Assembly: GCA_016926595.1 (NCBI GenBank)
Contig: JAFGOG010000524.1
Location: 1-5,770, forward strand
Direction: 5' to 3'
DNA length: 5,770 nucleotides
DNA from: Anaerolineae bacterium
GTDB lineage: Bacteria; Chloroflexota; Anaerolineae; JAAYZQ01
The notes beneath the pieces were generated by a model that saw only the letters and a list, made by a program, of their open reading frames with translations, made no database searches and was not told the DNA's origin. The translations under genes were made by a program, and so were the position numbers. Of this stretch, positions 5,713 to 5,770 are shown piece by piece (position 1 is the stretch's first letter; every line of letters begins with the position of its first letter).

Positions 5713-5741
5713 ATCATATCATGACATGGGTCGGAAGTCTA
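5713..5741 (-). promoter_or_regulatory. Candidate extended -10 promoter, distal
   Basis: On the minus strand TAGACT (5741-5736) is 17 bases from TATGAT (5718-5713), which is preceded by TGA, making an extended -10. A full TTGACA stands next to it at 5747-5742 but at a poor distance (23 bases). The local sequence is AT-rich against its surroundings. If used, it would give a leader of roughly 400 bases. Confidence 0.25.
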
Positions 5742-5770
5742 TGTCAAGAGTTCTTCAGCTTTTGTTCACC

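Larger units (their letters stand above)
5295..5770. other. Gene-poor upstream region of the importer operon
   Basis: No convincing gene is seen in these 476 bases. A 72-codon frame on the minus strand (GTG at 5663 to 5445) lacks an SD and resembles nothing I recognise. The region contains two candidate promoters, the 5339-5359 palindrome, the 5498-5537 dyad, a weaker GTACAGG/CCTGTAC pair (5364-5370, 5397-5403), and an imperfect 11-bp inverted pair ATGACATGATA (5645-5655) and TATCATGACAT (5717-5727) with one mismatch. The composition becomes AT-richer beyond 5640, consistent with regulatory DNA. Confidence 0.55.

Overview
This window looks like part of a bacterial genome of moderately high GC content. 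It carries a carbohydrate uptake and processing locus and most resembles a member of the Chloroflexota (Anaerolineae-like). The main lineage clue is the solute-binding lipoprotein. Its N-terminus joins a twin-arginine signal and a lipobox to a Thr/Val/Glu/Lys-rich repeated tether ending in TPSPTP, a style familiar from Chloroflexota sugar-binding lipoproteins. The assignment is an inference from one protein, not from a marker gene.

Layout: (1) 1-1277, plus strand: the 3' end of one Gfo/Idh/MocA-type oxidoreductase, then a complete second one (359 aa). They are translationally coupled by a 4-bp ATGA overlap. (2) 1278-1511: a convergent gap with a strong but orphan Shine-Dalgarno and a short interrupted reading frame. 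(3) 1512-5294, minus strand: a three-gene CUT1-type ABC importer operon, transcribed in the order solute-binding protein (3564-5294), MalF-like permease (2486-3442), MalG-like permease (1512-2333). (4) 5295-5770: a leader region without a convincing gene, holding candidate promoters and several dyads.

Functionally, the lipoprotein would capture a sugar or oligosaccharide outside the membrane and the two permeases would move it inward. The two NAD(P)-dependent sugar/polyol dehydrogenase-like proteins could oxidise the imported sugar or a derivative. No ABC ATPase is present, so the transporter must borrow one from elsewhere, as many CUT1 systems do. The substrate cannot be read from the sequence.

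The coding content is ordinary for this kind of locus; I do not see a clearly new biological system. The most unusual signals are non-coding. A MITE-like imperfect inverted repeat separates the two permease genes. Two consecutive hairpins and a perfect 12-bp palindrome lie between the binding-protein and permease genes. The operon leader carries a 9-bp perfect dyad. The 19-residue tether repeat, the many cysteines of the binding protein and the altered active-site motif of the complete oxidoreductase are also worth a look.
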